Assembly: GCF_009911795.1 (NCBI RefSeq)
Contig: NZ_CP047898.1
Location: 4,340,001-4,404,000, forward strand
Direction: 5' to 3'
DNA: 64,000 bases
DNA from: Pseudarthrobacter psychrotolerans
GTDB taxonomy: Bacteria > Actinomycetota > Actinomycetes > Actinomycetales > Micrococcaceae
Below the pieces are notes generated by a model. That model was not told the origin of the DNA, searched no databases, and saw only the letters and a list, made by a program, of their open reading frames with translations. The number at the start of each line of letters is the position of its first letter. The stretch's first letter is position 1. Made by a program: the position numbers and the translations under genes. Positions 23,738-32,503 of the stretch are shown here, in pieces.

Positions 23738-23765
23738 ATGTCAGTACAAACCTTTGACAGGACAA
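23738..23765 (+). promoter_or_regulatory. Operator-like motifs and promoter of the iolC operon
   Basis: ATGTCAGTACAAACC (23738-23752) is followed by TTGACAGGACAA, where TTGACA (23754-23759) is a consensus -35 and CAAAGT (23777-23782) a weak -10. The motif TTGACAGGACA recurs on the minus strand at 37569-37579. A regulator bound here would overlap RNA polymerase. Confidence 0.55.
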
Positions 23766-23876
23766 TGATTCTAGGGCAAAGTAGTGGGTGTGGCCCCGCT
23801 CACGGGGGCCGGCCAGGAACCGGAGCTCTAGCTGTTCAGAGGTATCGAGCTCAAACCAGAAAGGTCCGCGATTACC

Positions 23877-24908
23877 GTGACCCACGAATTGCTCACGATC
23901 GGGCGCATCAGCGTTGATATCTACCCGAACGACATTGGGGTGGATCTGGAGGACGTCACGTCCTTCGGAAAGTACCTCGGAGGTTCCCCATCCAATGTGG
24001 CCGTGGCTGCGGCGCGGCATGGCCGCAACGCCGGCGTTATCACGCGCACCGGCGACGACGCCTTCGGGAAATACCTCCACCGTGAACTGCGCAAGTTCAA
24101 CGTGGACGATACGTTCGTTACGCCGGTGAAGGAATGGCCTACTGCGGTGACGTTCTGCGCCATTATGCCGCCGGATGATTTTCCGCTCTATTTCTACGGG
24201 CGTTTCCCCACGGCGCCTGACCTGCAGATCAAGGCCGCGGAGCTGGACCTGGAAGCCATCCGCGAGGCCGGGATCTTCTGGTCGACCGTGACTGGTCTGT
24301 GCCAGGAGCCCAGCCGCGGGGCCCACCTGGCCGCCCATGCAGCCCGTCCGCGGACCGGTCTGGCGGAAGGCCAGTACACCATCCTGGACCTGGACTACCG
24401 GCCCATGTTCTGGGCCTCCGAAGAGGACGCCCGGGCCGAGGTTGCAAAGATCCTGCCGCACGTCACGGTAGCCATCGGCAACGACAAGGAATGTGCCGTC
24501 GCCGTGGGCGAAGGTACCCCTGACGAGCAGGCCGACCGGCTGCTGGCCGCCGGCGTCGAGATCGCCGTCGTCAAGCTTGGGCCCGAAGGCGTGATGGCTA
24601 AGACCCGCACCGAACGGGTTGTCTCAGCGCCTGTCCCGGTTGAAACCCTCAACGGACTCGGTGCCGGCGACTCGTTTGGTGGAGCCTTCTGCCACGGGCT
24701 GCTGTCCGGCTGGCCGCTGGCCCAGGTCCTCGATTACGCCAACGCCGCCGGCGCCATTGTGGCCTCCCGTCTTTCCTGCGCCGACGCCATGCCGACGCCG
24801 GAGGAAGTCACCTCGCTGCTGGCCGAACGCGGCCGCTTGGTACCTGCCTTGGCCGGTGCCGCCGCAGTCCCGTCCCACACCACAGTTTCCGAAGGAGCAG
24901 CGTCTTGA
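23877..24908 (+). CDS. iolC: 5-dehydro-2-deoxygluconokinase
   Basis: A 343-residue PfkB-family sugar kinase. ELLTIGRISVDIYPNDIGV, FGKYLGGSPSNVAVAAARHG (substrate GG motif) and LNGLGAGDSFGGAFCHGLL (the GAGD catalytic Asp and anion hole) are diagnostic, and MPPDDFPLYFYGRFPTAPD is typical of IolC. It phosphorylates 2-deoxy-5-keto-gluconate in myo-inositol breakdown. It starts with GTG at 23877 and its stop overlaps the TTG start of the aldolase gene. It heads the main iol operon. Confidence 0.93.
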   Translation: MTHELLTIGRISVDIYPNDIGVDLEDVTSFGKYLGGSPSNVAVAAARHGRNAGVITRTGDDAFGKYLHRELRKFNVDDTFVTPVKEWPTAVTFCAIMPPDDFPLYFYGRFPTAPDLQIKAAELDLEAIREAGIFWSTVTGLCQEPSRGAHLAAHAARPRTGLAEGQYTILDLDYRPMFWASEEDARAEVAKILPHVTVAIGNDKECAVAVGEGTPDEQADRLLAAGVEIAVVKLGPEGVMAKTRTERVVSAPVPVETLNGLGAGDSFGGAFCHGLLSGWPLAQVLDYANAAGAIVASRLSCADAMPTPEEVTSLLAERGRLVPALAGAAAVPSHTTVSEGAAS

Positions 24909-25828
24909 GCGCCAACGATGATCCCCGCCGCTACCAGCACCTGAGCGCCCTCCGGCTCGAAGACCCCGACGCCGTTGCCCGCGCGGCAGCCACGCGCCGC
25001 CGCCATCCGGGGCTGAAGTATGGTGTGCAGAACTTCATAGTTGCCGCCGACCACCCGGCCCGCGGCGCCCTCTCCGTGGGAAACGCTCCGGTGGCCATGG
25101 CAGACCGCCGCGATTTGTTGGACCGCTTGCAGATTGCCCTGGCAAATCCCGCCGTCGATGGTGTCCTGGCGTCCCCGGACATCATGGATGACCTGCTCCT
25201 GCTGGGGGCCCTGGAAGGCAAGCTTGTCTTCGGCTCGATGAACCGTGGTGGCCTGGCCGGGCTCGTCAATGAAATCGACGACCGTTTCACCGGCCACACC
25301 GCCGCGGCCCTGGAAGCACTGGGCGCCGACGGCGGCAAGATGCTGACCCGCATCTGCCTCGGCGACCCGGACACCGCCTCCGCCCTGGAAGCCACGGCGC
25401 GGGCCGTCGACTCCCTCGCCGCACGCAAGCTGATCGCCATGGTGGAACCCTTCCTCTCGGTCTGGCAGAACGGCAAGGTCCGCAACGACCTCAGCCCGGA
25501 CGCCGTCATCAAGTCCATCGCGATCGCCCAGGGCCTGGGCTCCACGAGCGCCTACACCTGGATGAAGTTGCCCGTAGTGGCGGAGATGGAACGCGTCATG
25601 GCGGCCACCACGTTGCCCACCGTGCTCCTCGGCGGGGACCCGGAAGGCACCCAGGATGAGGTCTTCGCCAGCTGGCAGGCCGCCTTGGCCCTGCCCGGCG
25701 TTCGGGGCCTCACCGTGGGCCGGACGCTGCTGTACCCGGCCGACGGCGATGTGGCCGGGGCCGTCGCCACCGCCGCCTCGCTGCTCAAGTCGCCCGTGCT
25801 GCAGTCATCAGCGAAAGTATCGGAGTAA
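24905..25828 (+). CDS. Cgl0159-type aldolase, probable IolJ function
   Basis: A 307-residue (beta/alpha)8-barrel protein like C. glutamicum Cgl0159, a DeoC/LacD-like aldolase. QNFIVAADHPARGALSVG, VDGVLASPDIMDDLLLLGAL, FTGHTAAALEALGADGGKML, YTWMKLPV (the Lys is a Schiff-base candidate) and LPTVLLGGDPEG are visible. In the iol pathway the product of IolC is cleaved to dihydroxyacetone phosphate and malonic semialdehyde, and no other aldolase is present in the island. I infer that this gene does that step. It starts with TTG overlapping the iolC stop. Confidence 0.85.
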   Translation: MSANDDPRRYQHLSALRLEDPDAVARAAATRRRHPGLKYGVQNFIVAADHPARGALSVGNAPVAMADRRDLLDRLQIALANPAVDGVLASPDIMDDLLLLGALEGKLVFGSMNRGGLAGLVNEIDDRFTGHTAAALEALGADGGKMLTRICLGDPDTASALEATARAVDSLAARKLIAMVEPFLSVWQNGKVRNDLSPDAVIKSIAIAQGLGSTSAYTWMKLPVVAEMERVMAATTLPTVLLGGDPEGTQDEVFASWQAALALPGVRGLTVGRTLLYPADGDVAGAVATAASLLKSPVLQSSAKVSE

Positions 25829-25834
25829 GCCCCC

Positions 25835-27784
25835 ATGGCAACAGCAACACGCAGAATGACAGTCGCCCAGGCCGTCGTCGAGTACCTGTCCAAGCAGTAC
25901 ACGGTGGACCGCATCGGCGCCGAGGACTACCGGGAGCGGCTGATTCCGGGGACGTTCGGCATCTTCGGCCACGGCAACGTTGCCGGCGTCGGCCAGGCAT
26001 TGAAGCAGTACCAGCAGCTCGATCCGGCGATCATGCCGTACTACCAGGGCCGCAACGAGCAGGCCCAGGTCCACCAGGCCGTCGGCTACGCCCGGCACAC
26101 CCGCCGCCGGCAGACGTTCGCGATCAGCACCTCGATCGGTCCGGGATCTTCGAACCTGCTTACCGGTGCCGCGCTGGCCACGACCAACCGGCTGCCCGTG
26201 CTGCTGCTGCCCAGCGACACTTTTGCCACCCGCGCCGCGGACCCGGTCCTGCAGCAGCTCGAGCAGCCCTACGCCTACGACATCACCGTCAACGACGCGT
26301 TCCGGCCGCTGTCCAAGTTCTTCGACCGCGTCTCGCGGCCTGAGCAGCTGTTCTCGGCGTTCCACCATGGCCTGCGTGTCCTGACGGATCCGGCCGAAAC
26401 CGGTTCCGTCACCATCTCGCTGCCACAGGATGTCCAGGCCGAGGCCTTCGACGTGCCTGAGGAGTTCCTCGCCGAACGCGAGTGGCGCATCCGCCGCCCC
26501 GAGGCCGACGACGAGGACATCCGCCGCGCGGCCGAAGCCATCCGTGCCGCGAAGCGCCCGCTGATCATCGCCGGCGGCGGCGTGCTGTACGCCTACGCCA
26601 ACGAGGAACTCGCTGCATTTGCTGAGTTGACGGGCATCCCGGTGGGCAACACCCAGGCCGGCGTCGGCGTCCTGCCCTGGGACCACAAGTTCTCGCTCGG
26701 CGCCATCGGCTCCACGGGCACGACGGCGGCCAACGCCATCGCTGCCGAGGCAGACCTGATCATCGGCATCGGTACGCGCTACGAGGACTTCACCACTGCC
26801 TCGCGGACCGCGTTCCAGAACCCCGACGTAAAGTTCATCAACATCAACGTCGCCGCCATCGATGCGTACAAGCACGGCACGTCCCTGCCGATCGTCGCGG
26901 ATGCCCGGAAGGCCCTGGTTAAGCTGAACCAGGCGCTGGGCGGCTACCGCGTCGGTGCGGACCTCGAAGCGACGATCGCCGCGGAGAAGAAGCGCTGGGA
27001 CGCCACGGTGGACGAAGCCTTCGACACCCGCTTCACCCCGCTGCCGGCCCAGAACGAGATCATCGGTGCCACATCCCGGGCCATGGACGCGGCTGACGTT
27101 GTCATCTGCGCTGCGGGCTCCCTGCCCGGTGACCTGCATAAGATGTGGCGTGTCCGGGACCCTTTCGGTTACCACGTGGAATACGCGTACTCCTGCATGG
27201 GCTACGAAATCCCGGGCGGACTCGGCGTCAAGCGCGCAGCGCTGGCAGAGGCCGCGCGCGGTGGCGAGCAGCGGGACGTTGTGGTCATGGTGGGGGACGG
27301 CTCCTACCTGATGATGCACACCGAACTGGTCACCGCCGTCGCCGAACGCATCAAGCTGATCGTGGTCCTGATCCAGAACCACGGCTACGCCTCCATCGGC
27401 TCGCTGTCCGAATCCCTCGGTTCGCAGCGTTTCGGCACCCAGTACCGGGCGCTGAACGAGGAGCAGCACAGCTTCGACGAAGGCGAAACCCTCCCGGTGG
27501 ACCTGGCCCTGAACGCCGAAAGCCTCGGCGTGAAGGTGGTCCGGATCGAACCGGGGGAGAAGGTCATTGCCGAACTCGAGCAGGCCATCCGGGATGCCAA
27601 GGCCGCGCCTGAACGCAGCGGGCCCATCCTGATCCACGTTGAATCCGACCCCCTGCTGGACGCGCCGAGCTCCGAATCATGGTGGGACGTTCCCGTCTCC
27701 CAGGTCTCGGACCTCGACTCCACCCAGCAGGCCTTCAAGACGTACACCGACCACAAGAACCGCCAGCGCAAACTGCTCGGCTGA
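25835..27784 (+). CDS. iolD: 3D-(3,5/4)-trihydroxycyclohexane-1,2-dione hydrolase
   Basis: A 649-residue thiamine-diphosphate enzyme. The PYR domain includes FGIFGHGNVAGVGQALKQY and YQGRNEQAQVHQAVGYAR (catalytic Glu). A central TPP_enzyme_M domain follows. The PP domain has VVVMVGDGSYLMMHTELVTA and, after the usual spacing, LIQNHGYASIGSLSESLG, the QNHGYA motif characteristic of IolD. It opens the ring to 5-deoxyglucuronate. The start lies seven bases after the aldolase stop, with GGAG supplied by that gene's end. Confidence 0.95.
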   Translation: MATATRRMTVAQAVVEYLSKQYTVDRIGAEDYRERLIPGTFGIFGHGNVAGVGQALKQYQQLDPAIMPYYQGRNEQAQVHQAVGYARHTRRRQTFAISTSIGPGSSNLLTGAALATTNRLPVLLLPSDTFATRAADPVLQQLEQPYAYDITVNDAFRPLSKFFDRVSRPEQLFSAFHHGLRVLTDPAETGSVTISLPQDVQAEAFDVPEEFLAEREWRIRRPEADDEDIRRAAEAIRAAKRPLIIAGGGVLYAYANEELAAFAELTGIPVGNTQAGVGVLPWDHKFSLGAIGSTGTTAANAIAAEADLIIGIGTRYEDFTTASRTAFQNPDVKFININVAAIDAYKHGTSLPIVADARKALVKLNQALGGYRVGADLEATIAAEKKRWDATVDEAFDTRFTPLPAQNEIIGATSRAMDAADVVICAAGSLPGDLHKMWRVRDPFGYHVEYAYSCMGYEIPGGLGVKRAALAEAARGGEQRDVVVMVGDGSYLMMHTELVTAVAERIKLIVVLIQNHGYASIGSLSESLGSQRFGTQYRALNEEQHSFDEGETLPVDLALNAESLGVKVVRIEPGEKVIAELEQAIRDAKAAPERSGPILIHVESDPLLDAPSSESWWDVPVSQVSDLDSTQQAFKTYTDHKNRQRKLLG

Positions 27785-27853
27785 GCTCCACCGGCCACAG
27801 CCCACGCGCCGCCGCAAACCCACCTCAGCAATAGACCAAGGAAGTCCAACACC

Positions 27854-29365
27854 ATGTCAACGACGACCGTCACCACCACCATCAACCACTTCATCAACGG
27901 CGCTGAGTCCGCCGGCGAGGGTACACGCACCCAGCCCGTCTACAACCCCGCCACCGGCGCCGTCTCCGCGGAGCTGCGGCTGGCAAACCGTGCGGACCTG
28001 GACGCCACGGTCGCGGCCGCCCGCGCCGCCGCCGACTCCTGGGGCGATATCTCCCTGGCCAAGCGCACCAATGTGCTGTTCAAGTTCCGTGAGCTCGTTG
28101 CGGCCCACGTTGACGATCTTGCCGAACTGATCACTGCTGAGCACGGCAAGGTCCTCTCCGATGCCAAGGGCGAGATCGGCCGCGGCCTGGAGGTCGTCGA
28201 GTTCGCCTGCGGCATCCCCACCCTCCTCAAGGGCGACTACTCGGACCAGGTCTCCACCGGGATCGACGTGTTCTCTTTCCGCGAGCCGCTCGGCGTGGTT
28301 GCCGGGATCACCCCGTTCAACTTCCCCGTGATGGTCCCTTTGTGGATGGCCCCGATGGCTATCGCCGCCGGCAATGCCTTCATCCTCAAGCCCTCCGAGC
28401 GTGACCCGTCCGCTTCGATGCTGCTGGCCAAGCTGTGGAAGCAGGCCGGGCTGCCGGACGGCGTGTTCCAGGTCCTGCACGGCGACAAGGAAACCGTGGA
28501 GGGGCTCCTGACCCACCCGGACGTGGATGGCATCTCCTTCGTTGGCTCCACCCCGATCGCCCAGTACGTCCACGAGACCGCCACCAAGCACGGCAAGCGC
28601 GTCCAGGCCCTCGGCGGCGCAAAGAACCACGCGATCATCATGCCCGACGCCGACCTGGACAACGCCGCAGACCACCTCGCCGCCGCCGCCTTCGGCTCCG
28701 CCGGCGAACGCTGCATGGCCATCTCCGTCGCCGTCGCCGTCGGTGACGCCGCGGACCTGCTGGTCAAAAAGGTCGAAGAGCGCGCCCTCGCCATCAAGGT
28801 CAACAACGGCACCGCGCCCGACGCCGAAATGGGCCCCGTGATCACGCCCGCTTCCAAGGAACGCATCGTCAGGATCGTCACCGAGGCAGAAGCCGCCGGC
28901 GCCGCCATGGTGGTGGACGGCCGCGACCTGGTGGTCCCCGGCCACGAGGAAGGCTTCTGGGTCGGCCCCACGGTCATCGACCACGTCAAGACCGAAATGA
29001 CCGCCTACACCGAGGAAATCTTCGGACCGGTCCTCGTAGTGGTCCGCGTCGAGGACCTGGACGCCGGCATCGCCCTGATCAACGCCAACCCCTACGGCAA
29101 CGGCACCGCCATCTTCACCTCCTCCGGTGCCAACGCCCGCAAGTTCCAGCGTTCGGTAACCGTAGGCATGATCGGCATCAACGTGCCGCTGCCCGTCCCC
29201 GTGGCCTACCACTCCTTCGGCGGCTGGAAGGCCTCGCTGTTCGGCGACAAGCACATCTACGGCCCGGAAGGCGTGTCCTTCTACACTCGTGGCAAGGTAG
29301 TCACATCCCGCTGGCCCGAGCCCACCCACGCCTCGGGTGCCTCGTACAACTTCCCCTCCAACTAG
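27854..29365 (+). CDS. iolA: CoA-acylating methylmalonate/malonate-semialdehyde dehydrogenase
   Basis: A 503-residue ALDH-superfamily enzyme. FREPLGVVAGITPFNFPVMV (catalytic Asn), ILKPSERDPSASMLLAKLW, GISFVGSTPIAQYVHETA, FGSAGERCMAISVAVAVG (catalytic Cys) and EEIFGPVLVVVRVEDLD are in order. In inositol catabolism it converts malonic semialdehyde to acetyl-CoA; in valine catabolism (MmsA) it forms propionyl-CoA. Context makes the iol role certain enough. A palindromic repeat separates it from iolE. Confidence 0.93.
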   Translation: MSTTTVTTTINHFINGAESAGEGTRTQPVYNPATGAVSAELRLANRADLDATVAAARAAADSWGDISLAKRTNVLFKFRELVAAHVDDLAELITAEHGKVLSDAKGEIGRGLEVVEFACGIPTLLKGDYSDQVSTGIDVFSFREPLGVVAGITPFNFPVMVPLWMAPMAIAAGNAFILKPSERDPSASMLLAKLWKQAGLPDGVFQVLHGDKETVEGLLTHPDVDGISFVGSTPIAQYVHETATKHGKRVQALGGAKNHAIIMPDADLDNAADHLAAAAFGSAGERCMAISVAVAVGDAADLLVKKVEERALAIKVNNGTAPDAEMGPVITPASKERIVRIVTEAEAAGAAMVVDGRDLVVPGHEEGFWVGPTVIDHVKTEMTAYTEEIFGPVLVVVRVEDLDAGIALINANPYGNGTAIFTSSGANARKFQRSVTVGMIGINVPLPVPVAYHSFGGWKASLFGDKHIYGPEGVSFYTRGKVVTSRWPEPTHASGASYNFPSN

Positions 29366-29411
29366 TCCCCACCGCCGCCCTAGCCTCGCAAGTCCCCACC
29401 CACCTACCACG

Positions 29412-29523
29412 ATCGATTGCTCCCCACCGGCACCCTCGCCTCGCAAGCTCGGCCAGGGAACCCTGCCGGCGTGGGCCCACCGCCGTTTTGAGCGTCCCAA
29501 AGGGCACCTACGGAGCAATCGAT
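29412..29523. repeat. Palindromic intergenic repeat element, copy 2
   Basis: Twelve-bp perfect ends ATCGATTGCTCC (29412-29423) and GGAGCAATCGAT (29512-29523) enclose the 41-bp block at 29439-29479 that is identical to copy 1 (10496-10536). It lies inside the iol operon between iolA and iolE, and the iolE ribosome site starts right after it. A short extra piece, CCTCGCAAG at 29384-29392, looks like a further remnant. Confidence 0.85.
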
Positions 29524-29538
29524 GAGAAGGATTGAGCA

Positions 29539-30450
29539 ATGACAGAGAACAAGTTGATCATCGGCACCGCGCCGGACTCGTGGGGCGTTTGGTTTGCGGA
29601 TGACCCCAAGCAGACTCCGTGGGAGCGCTTCCTCGACGAAGTGGCCGAATCCGGCTACAAGTGGATCGAATTGGGTCCGTACGGGTACCTGCCGAACGAT
29701 CCCACGCGGCTGGCCGAGGAACTCAAGGCCCGCGATTTGAAGGTGACCGCCGGAACGGTCTTCACGGCTTTCCACCGCGGGCTGGACCAGTGGGAGACCG
29801 CCTGGGAACCTGCCCGCAAGGTCGCGGAACTCACGGCTGCCATGGGCGGAGAGCACATCGTGGTCATCCCGGCCATGTGGCGTGACGATGTCACGGGCGA
29901 AGCGGTGGAGAGCGGCCAGCTCACTGAGAAGGCCTGGAGCGACCTTTTCTCCGGCCACAACCGCCTCGGCAAGACGCTGCTGGAGGACTTCGGCCTCAAG
30001 CAGCAGTTCCACTCGCACGCCGACTCGCATGTGGGTGCGCAGCAGGACATCGAGACCCTGCTGGCCGCCACGGACCCGGAGTACCTGAATCTGTGCCTGG
30101 ACACCGGCCACGCCGAGTACTGCGGAGCTTCCAGCCTGGAGCTCATCAAGAACTACCCGGACCGCATCGGTTACCTGCACCTGAAGCAGATCAACCCGGA
30201 CATCCTCAAGAAGGTCAACGAGGAAAACATGACATGGGCTGCCGCAAACCTTGCCGGCGTCATGACCGAACCGCCGAACGGGCTGCCCGACCTCCGCGCT
30301 GTGATCGAAGCCGTGGAGGCACTGAACCGCCCCATTTTCGGCATCGTGGAGCAGGACATGTACCCGGTGGCCTTCGACGTCCCCATGCCGATCGCCAAGC
30401 GCACCCGCAACTACCTGCTGTCGTGCGGCTCCCGCACGGCAGTCAACTAA
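29539..30450 (+). CDS. iolE: Myo-inosose-2 dehydratase
   Basis: A 303-residue TIM-barrel protein of the AP-endonuclease-2 fold. IIGTAPDSWGVWFADDPKQ is the IolE signature; ESGYKWIELGPYGYLPNDP, QQFHSHADSHVGAQQDIE and YLNLCLDTGHAEYCG (metal ligands) follow, then DRIGYLHLKQI. It dehydrates scyllo-inosose to the cyclohexanedione used by IolD. An AAGGA site lies at the edge of the upstream repeat element. iolG follows after 36 bases. Confidence 0.95.
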   Translation: MTENKLIIGTAPDSWGVWFADDPKQTPWERFLDEVAESGYKWIELGPYGYLPNDPTRLAEELKARDLKVTAGTVFTAFHRGLDQWETAWEPARKVAELTAAMGGEHIVVIPAMWRDDVTGEAVESGQLTEKAWSDLFSGHNRLGKTLLEDFGLKQQFHSHADSHVGAQQDIETLLAATDPEYLNLCLDTGHAEYCGASSLELIKNYPDRIGYLHLKQINPDILKKVNEENMTWAAANLAGVMTEPPNGLPDLRAVIEAVEALNRPIFGIVEQDMYPVAFDVPMPIAKRTRNYLLSCGSRTAVN

Positions 30451-30486
30451 CAGCCGCCCAGGCACCCGAAACGTAAGGAAAGAACA

Positions 30487-31500
30487 ATGACTGAAACCCT
30501 TCGCGTCGCCGTCATCGGCGCCGGCCGCATGGGCGCGGACCACATCCAGCGCCTCAGCAAGCGTATCCACGGCGCTGAAGTTGCCGCCGTCGTGGACGTG
30601 GACCTTGCCCGTGCGCAGGCTGCCATCGAAGGCATCCCGGGTGCAGTGGCCCTGGCCAATGCCGACGAGGCGCTGAACAACGGCGACGTCAACGCCGTGC
30701 TGATCGCCACGCCGGGCTTCCTCCATGAGGAAATCCTGTACAAGGCGCTCGAGAAGGGCTTCCCGATCCTCTGCGAAAAGCCGCTTACCCCTGATGCCGA
30801 ATCAGCGTGGAAGATCGTACAGGCCGAGGAAAAGCTGGGCCATAAGCGCATCCAGGTCGGCTTTATGCGCCGCTTCGACGCCGAATACGCCGCCCTGGGC
30901 TCCGTCATCCGCGACGGCGAACTGGGCGAGCTGCTGATGCTCCACCACCAGCACCGCAACCCCACCACGCCCGCCGGCTTCACCAACGAGATGCTGATCA
31001 ACGACTCGGTGGTGCACGAGTTCGATGCCATCCGCTTCTTCACCGGCGAGGAAATCACCTCCGTGCAGGTCCGGCTGGGCAAGGCCACGCGCAACGCACC
31101 GAACGGCCAGCACGATCCGCAGCATGTCCTGCTCGAAACCGAATCCGGCGTTCTGGCCGACATCGAGATCTACGTCAACGCCAAGTTCGGCTATGAAGTG
31201 GCCACCCAGGCCTCCTTTGAAGACGGCATCGTGAACATCGGCGGCGACACGGGCCCGTACACCCGTAGCTCCGGCCGCTGGGGCGGCAAGGTTACCCCCG
31301 GCTTCGAAGAGCGTTTCGGCGCGGCGTACGACGTTGAAATCCAGTCCTGGGTTGACGCTGCGGTCCGCGGCGAAATCGGCGGCCCCACCGCCTGGGACGG
31401 CTACGCCACCGCCGCCTGCTGCGAGGCCGGCGTTGAGGCCCAGAAGTCGGGCGAAAAGGTCGAGGTCCACCTCAACACCAAGCCGGACCTCTACAACTAA
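30487..31500 (+). CDS. iolG: Inositol 2-dehydrogenase
   Basis: A 337-residue Gfo/Idh/MocA oxidoreductase. The Rossmann loop is AVIGAGRMGADHIQRL, the catalytic lysine is in CEKPL, and the second domain holds the active-site pattern NDSVVHEFDAIRFF (Asp and His of inositol dehydrogenases). It oxidises myo-inositol to scyllo-inosose with NAD, the first pathway step. Of the seven family members in this window, this one has the best claim because it is next to iolE and keeps the NDSxxHExD motif. A strong terminator follows. Confidence 0.92.
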   Translation: MTETLRVAVIGAGRMGADHIQRLSKRIHGAEVAAVVDVDLARAQAAIEGIPGAVALANADEALNNGDVNAVLIATPGFLHEEILYKALEKGFPILCEKPLTPDAESAWKIVQAEEKLGHKRIQVGFMRRFDAEYAALGSVIRDGELGELLMLHHQHRNPTTPAGFTNEMLINDSVVHEFDAIRFFTGEEITSVQVRLGKATRNAPNGQHDPQHVLLETESGVLADIEIYVNAKFGYEVATQASFEDGIVNIGGDTGPYTRSSGRWGGKVTPGFEERFGAAYDVEIQSWVDAAVRGEIGGPTAWDGYATAACCEAGVEAQKSGEKVEVHLNTKPDLYN

Positions 31501-31519
31501 CAGCCCCTGCAAACCACAA

Positions 31520-31557
31520 GGCGGCCTGTCGGCAGCAGGCCGGCGGGCCGCCTTTTT
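31520..31557 (+). terminator. Rho-independent terminator of the iolC-iolG operon
   Basis: GGCGGCC (31520-31526) pairs with GGCCGCC (31546-31552), with partial inner pairing, and is followed by TTTTTG. It closes the first iol unit. Confidence 0.85.
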
Positions 31558-31598
31558 GCTTGCATTATCGAAGTTTTCCAAACCACAAAGGAGTGACC

Positions 31599-32471
31599 AT
31601 GAAAATCGCCCTGGACCCCACCCCGTTCCACCACAGCCACAGCCTGCTGGAATTTCCGCGCGTGGCCGCCGATCTCGGTTACAAATACCTGCAGCTGACT
31701 CCGCACGCGGACATGATCCCGTTCTACAACCACCCCAAAGCCGACAATGAGCTCGTGGCGCAGATGAACAAGGCCTGCAAGGACGCCGGCGTCGAAATCG
31801 CGTCGGTGCTTCCCGTGCTGCGTTGGTCCGGGCCGGACGAGGACGCCCGCGAAGCGGCGGTCCGCTACTGGAAGCGTGCCATCCAAATTGCCGTGGACCT
31901 GGGCGTCAGCACCATGAACACCGAATTCAGCGGCCGCCCCGAAAAAGCCGAAGAGTCCGAGCGTGCCTTCTACCGCTCCATGGAAGAGCTGCTGCCTATC
32001 ATCGAGCGTGAAGGCCTGGACGTCCTGATCGACCCGCACCCGGACGACTTCGTCGAAGACGGCCTGGCTGCCATCCGCGTCATCCGCGGCATCAACTCGC
32101 CCAACATCGGCATGGTCTACGTGGCCTCGCACTCGTTCCACATGGGCAACAAGCCCCTGGAAATCATGCGGGCCGCCGGGGACAGGCTGCGCCTGGTCCA
32201 CGTCTCGGACACCATGGACCACCACGCCTCCCACGGCCTGCGCTACATCACCAACCCGCCCGGGAATGCCGTGCGTGTGCACCAGCACCTGAAGATCGGC
32301 GACGGCGACGTCAACTGGGACGAGTTCTTCGGCGGGCTCAAGGAAATCGGCTTCCTGGACAAGGACAACACCGTTATGGTGTCCAGCGTGTTCGCCGAAG
32401 ACGACAACGCCGAGGACGTGTCCCGCTACCAGCTGGAGACGATGCGCAACTACGTCGACAAGGTCAAGTAG
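31599..32471 (+). CDS. Sugar phosphate isomerase/epimerase-like TIM barrel
   Basis: A 290-residue protein of the AP-endonuclease-2 (xylose-isomerase-like) fold. [45 protein letters not shown] (metal Glu), [16 protein letters not shown] and [20 protein letters not shown] are visible. It resembles IolH/IolI-type proteins of inositol islands, which isomerise inosose isomers or later sugar acids. The frame opens at 31560, but ATG 31599 after AAAGGAG is right. The following porter gene begins inside the same unit. Confidence 0.87.
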   Translation: MKIALDPTPFHHSHSLLEFPRVAADLGYKYLQLTPHADMIPFYNHPKADNELVAQMNKACKDAGVEIASVLPVLRWSGPDEDAREAAVRYWKRAIQIAVDLGVSTMNTEFSGRPEKAEESERAFYRSMEELLPIIEREGLDVLIDPHPDDFVEDGLAAIRVIRGINSPNIGMVYVASHSFHMGNKPLEIMRAAGDRLRLVHVSDTMDHHASHGLRYITNPPGNAVRVHQHLKIGDGDVNWDEFFGGLKEIGFLDKDNTVMVSSVFAEDDNAEDVSRYQLETMRNYVDKVK

Positions 32472-32503
32472 TGGCGGCGGAGACGGACCAAAACAAAGGA
32501 ACC

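Noticed and set aside
25808..27637. Minus-strand frame of 609 codons opposite iolD
   Set aside because: Antisense shadow of a clear ThDP enzyme gene; no ribosome site or family match.
27857..29539. Long minus-strand frame (560 codons) opposite iolA
   Set aside because: It is the antisense shadow of iolA, made possible by high GC at third positions. It has a His/Gly/Val-rich composition and no domain.
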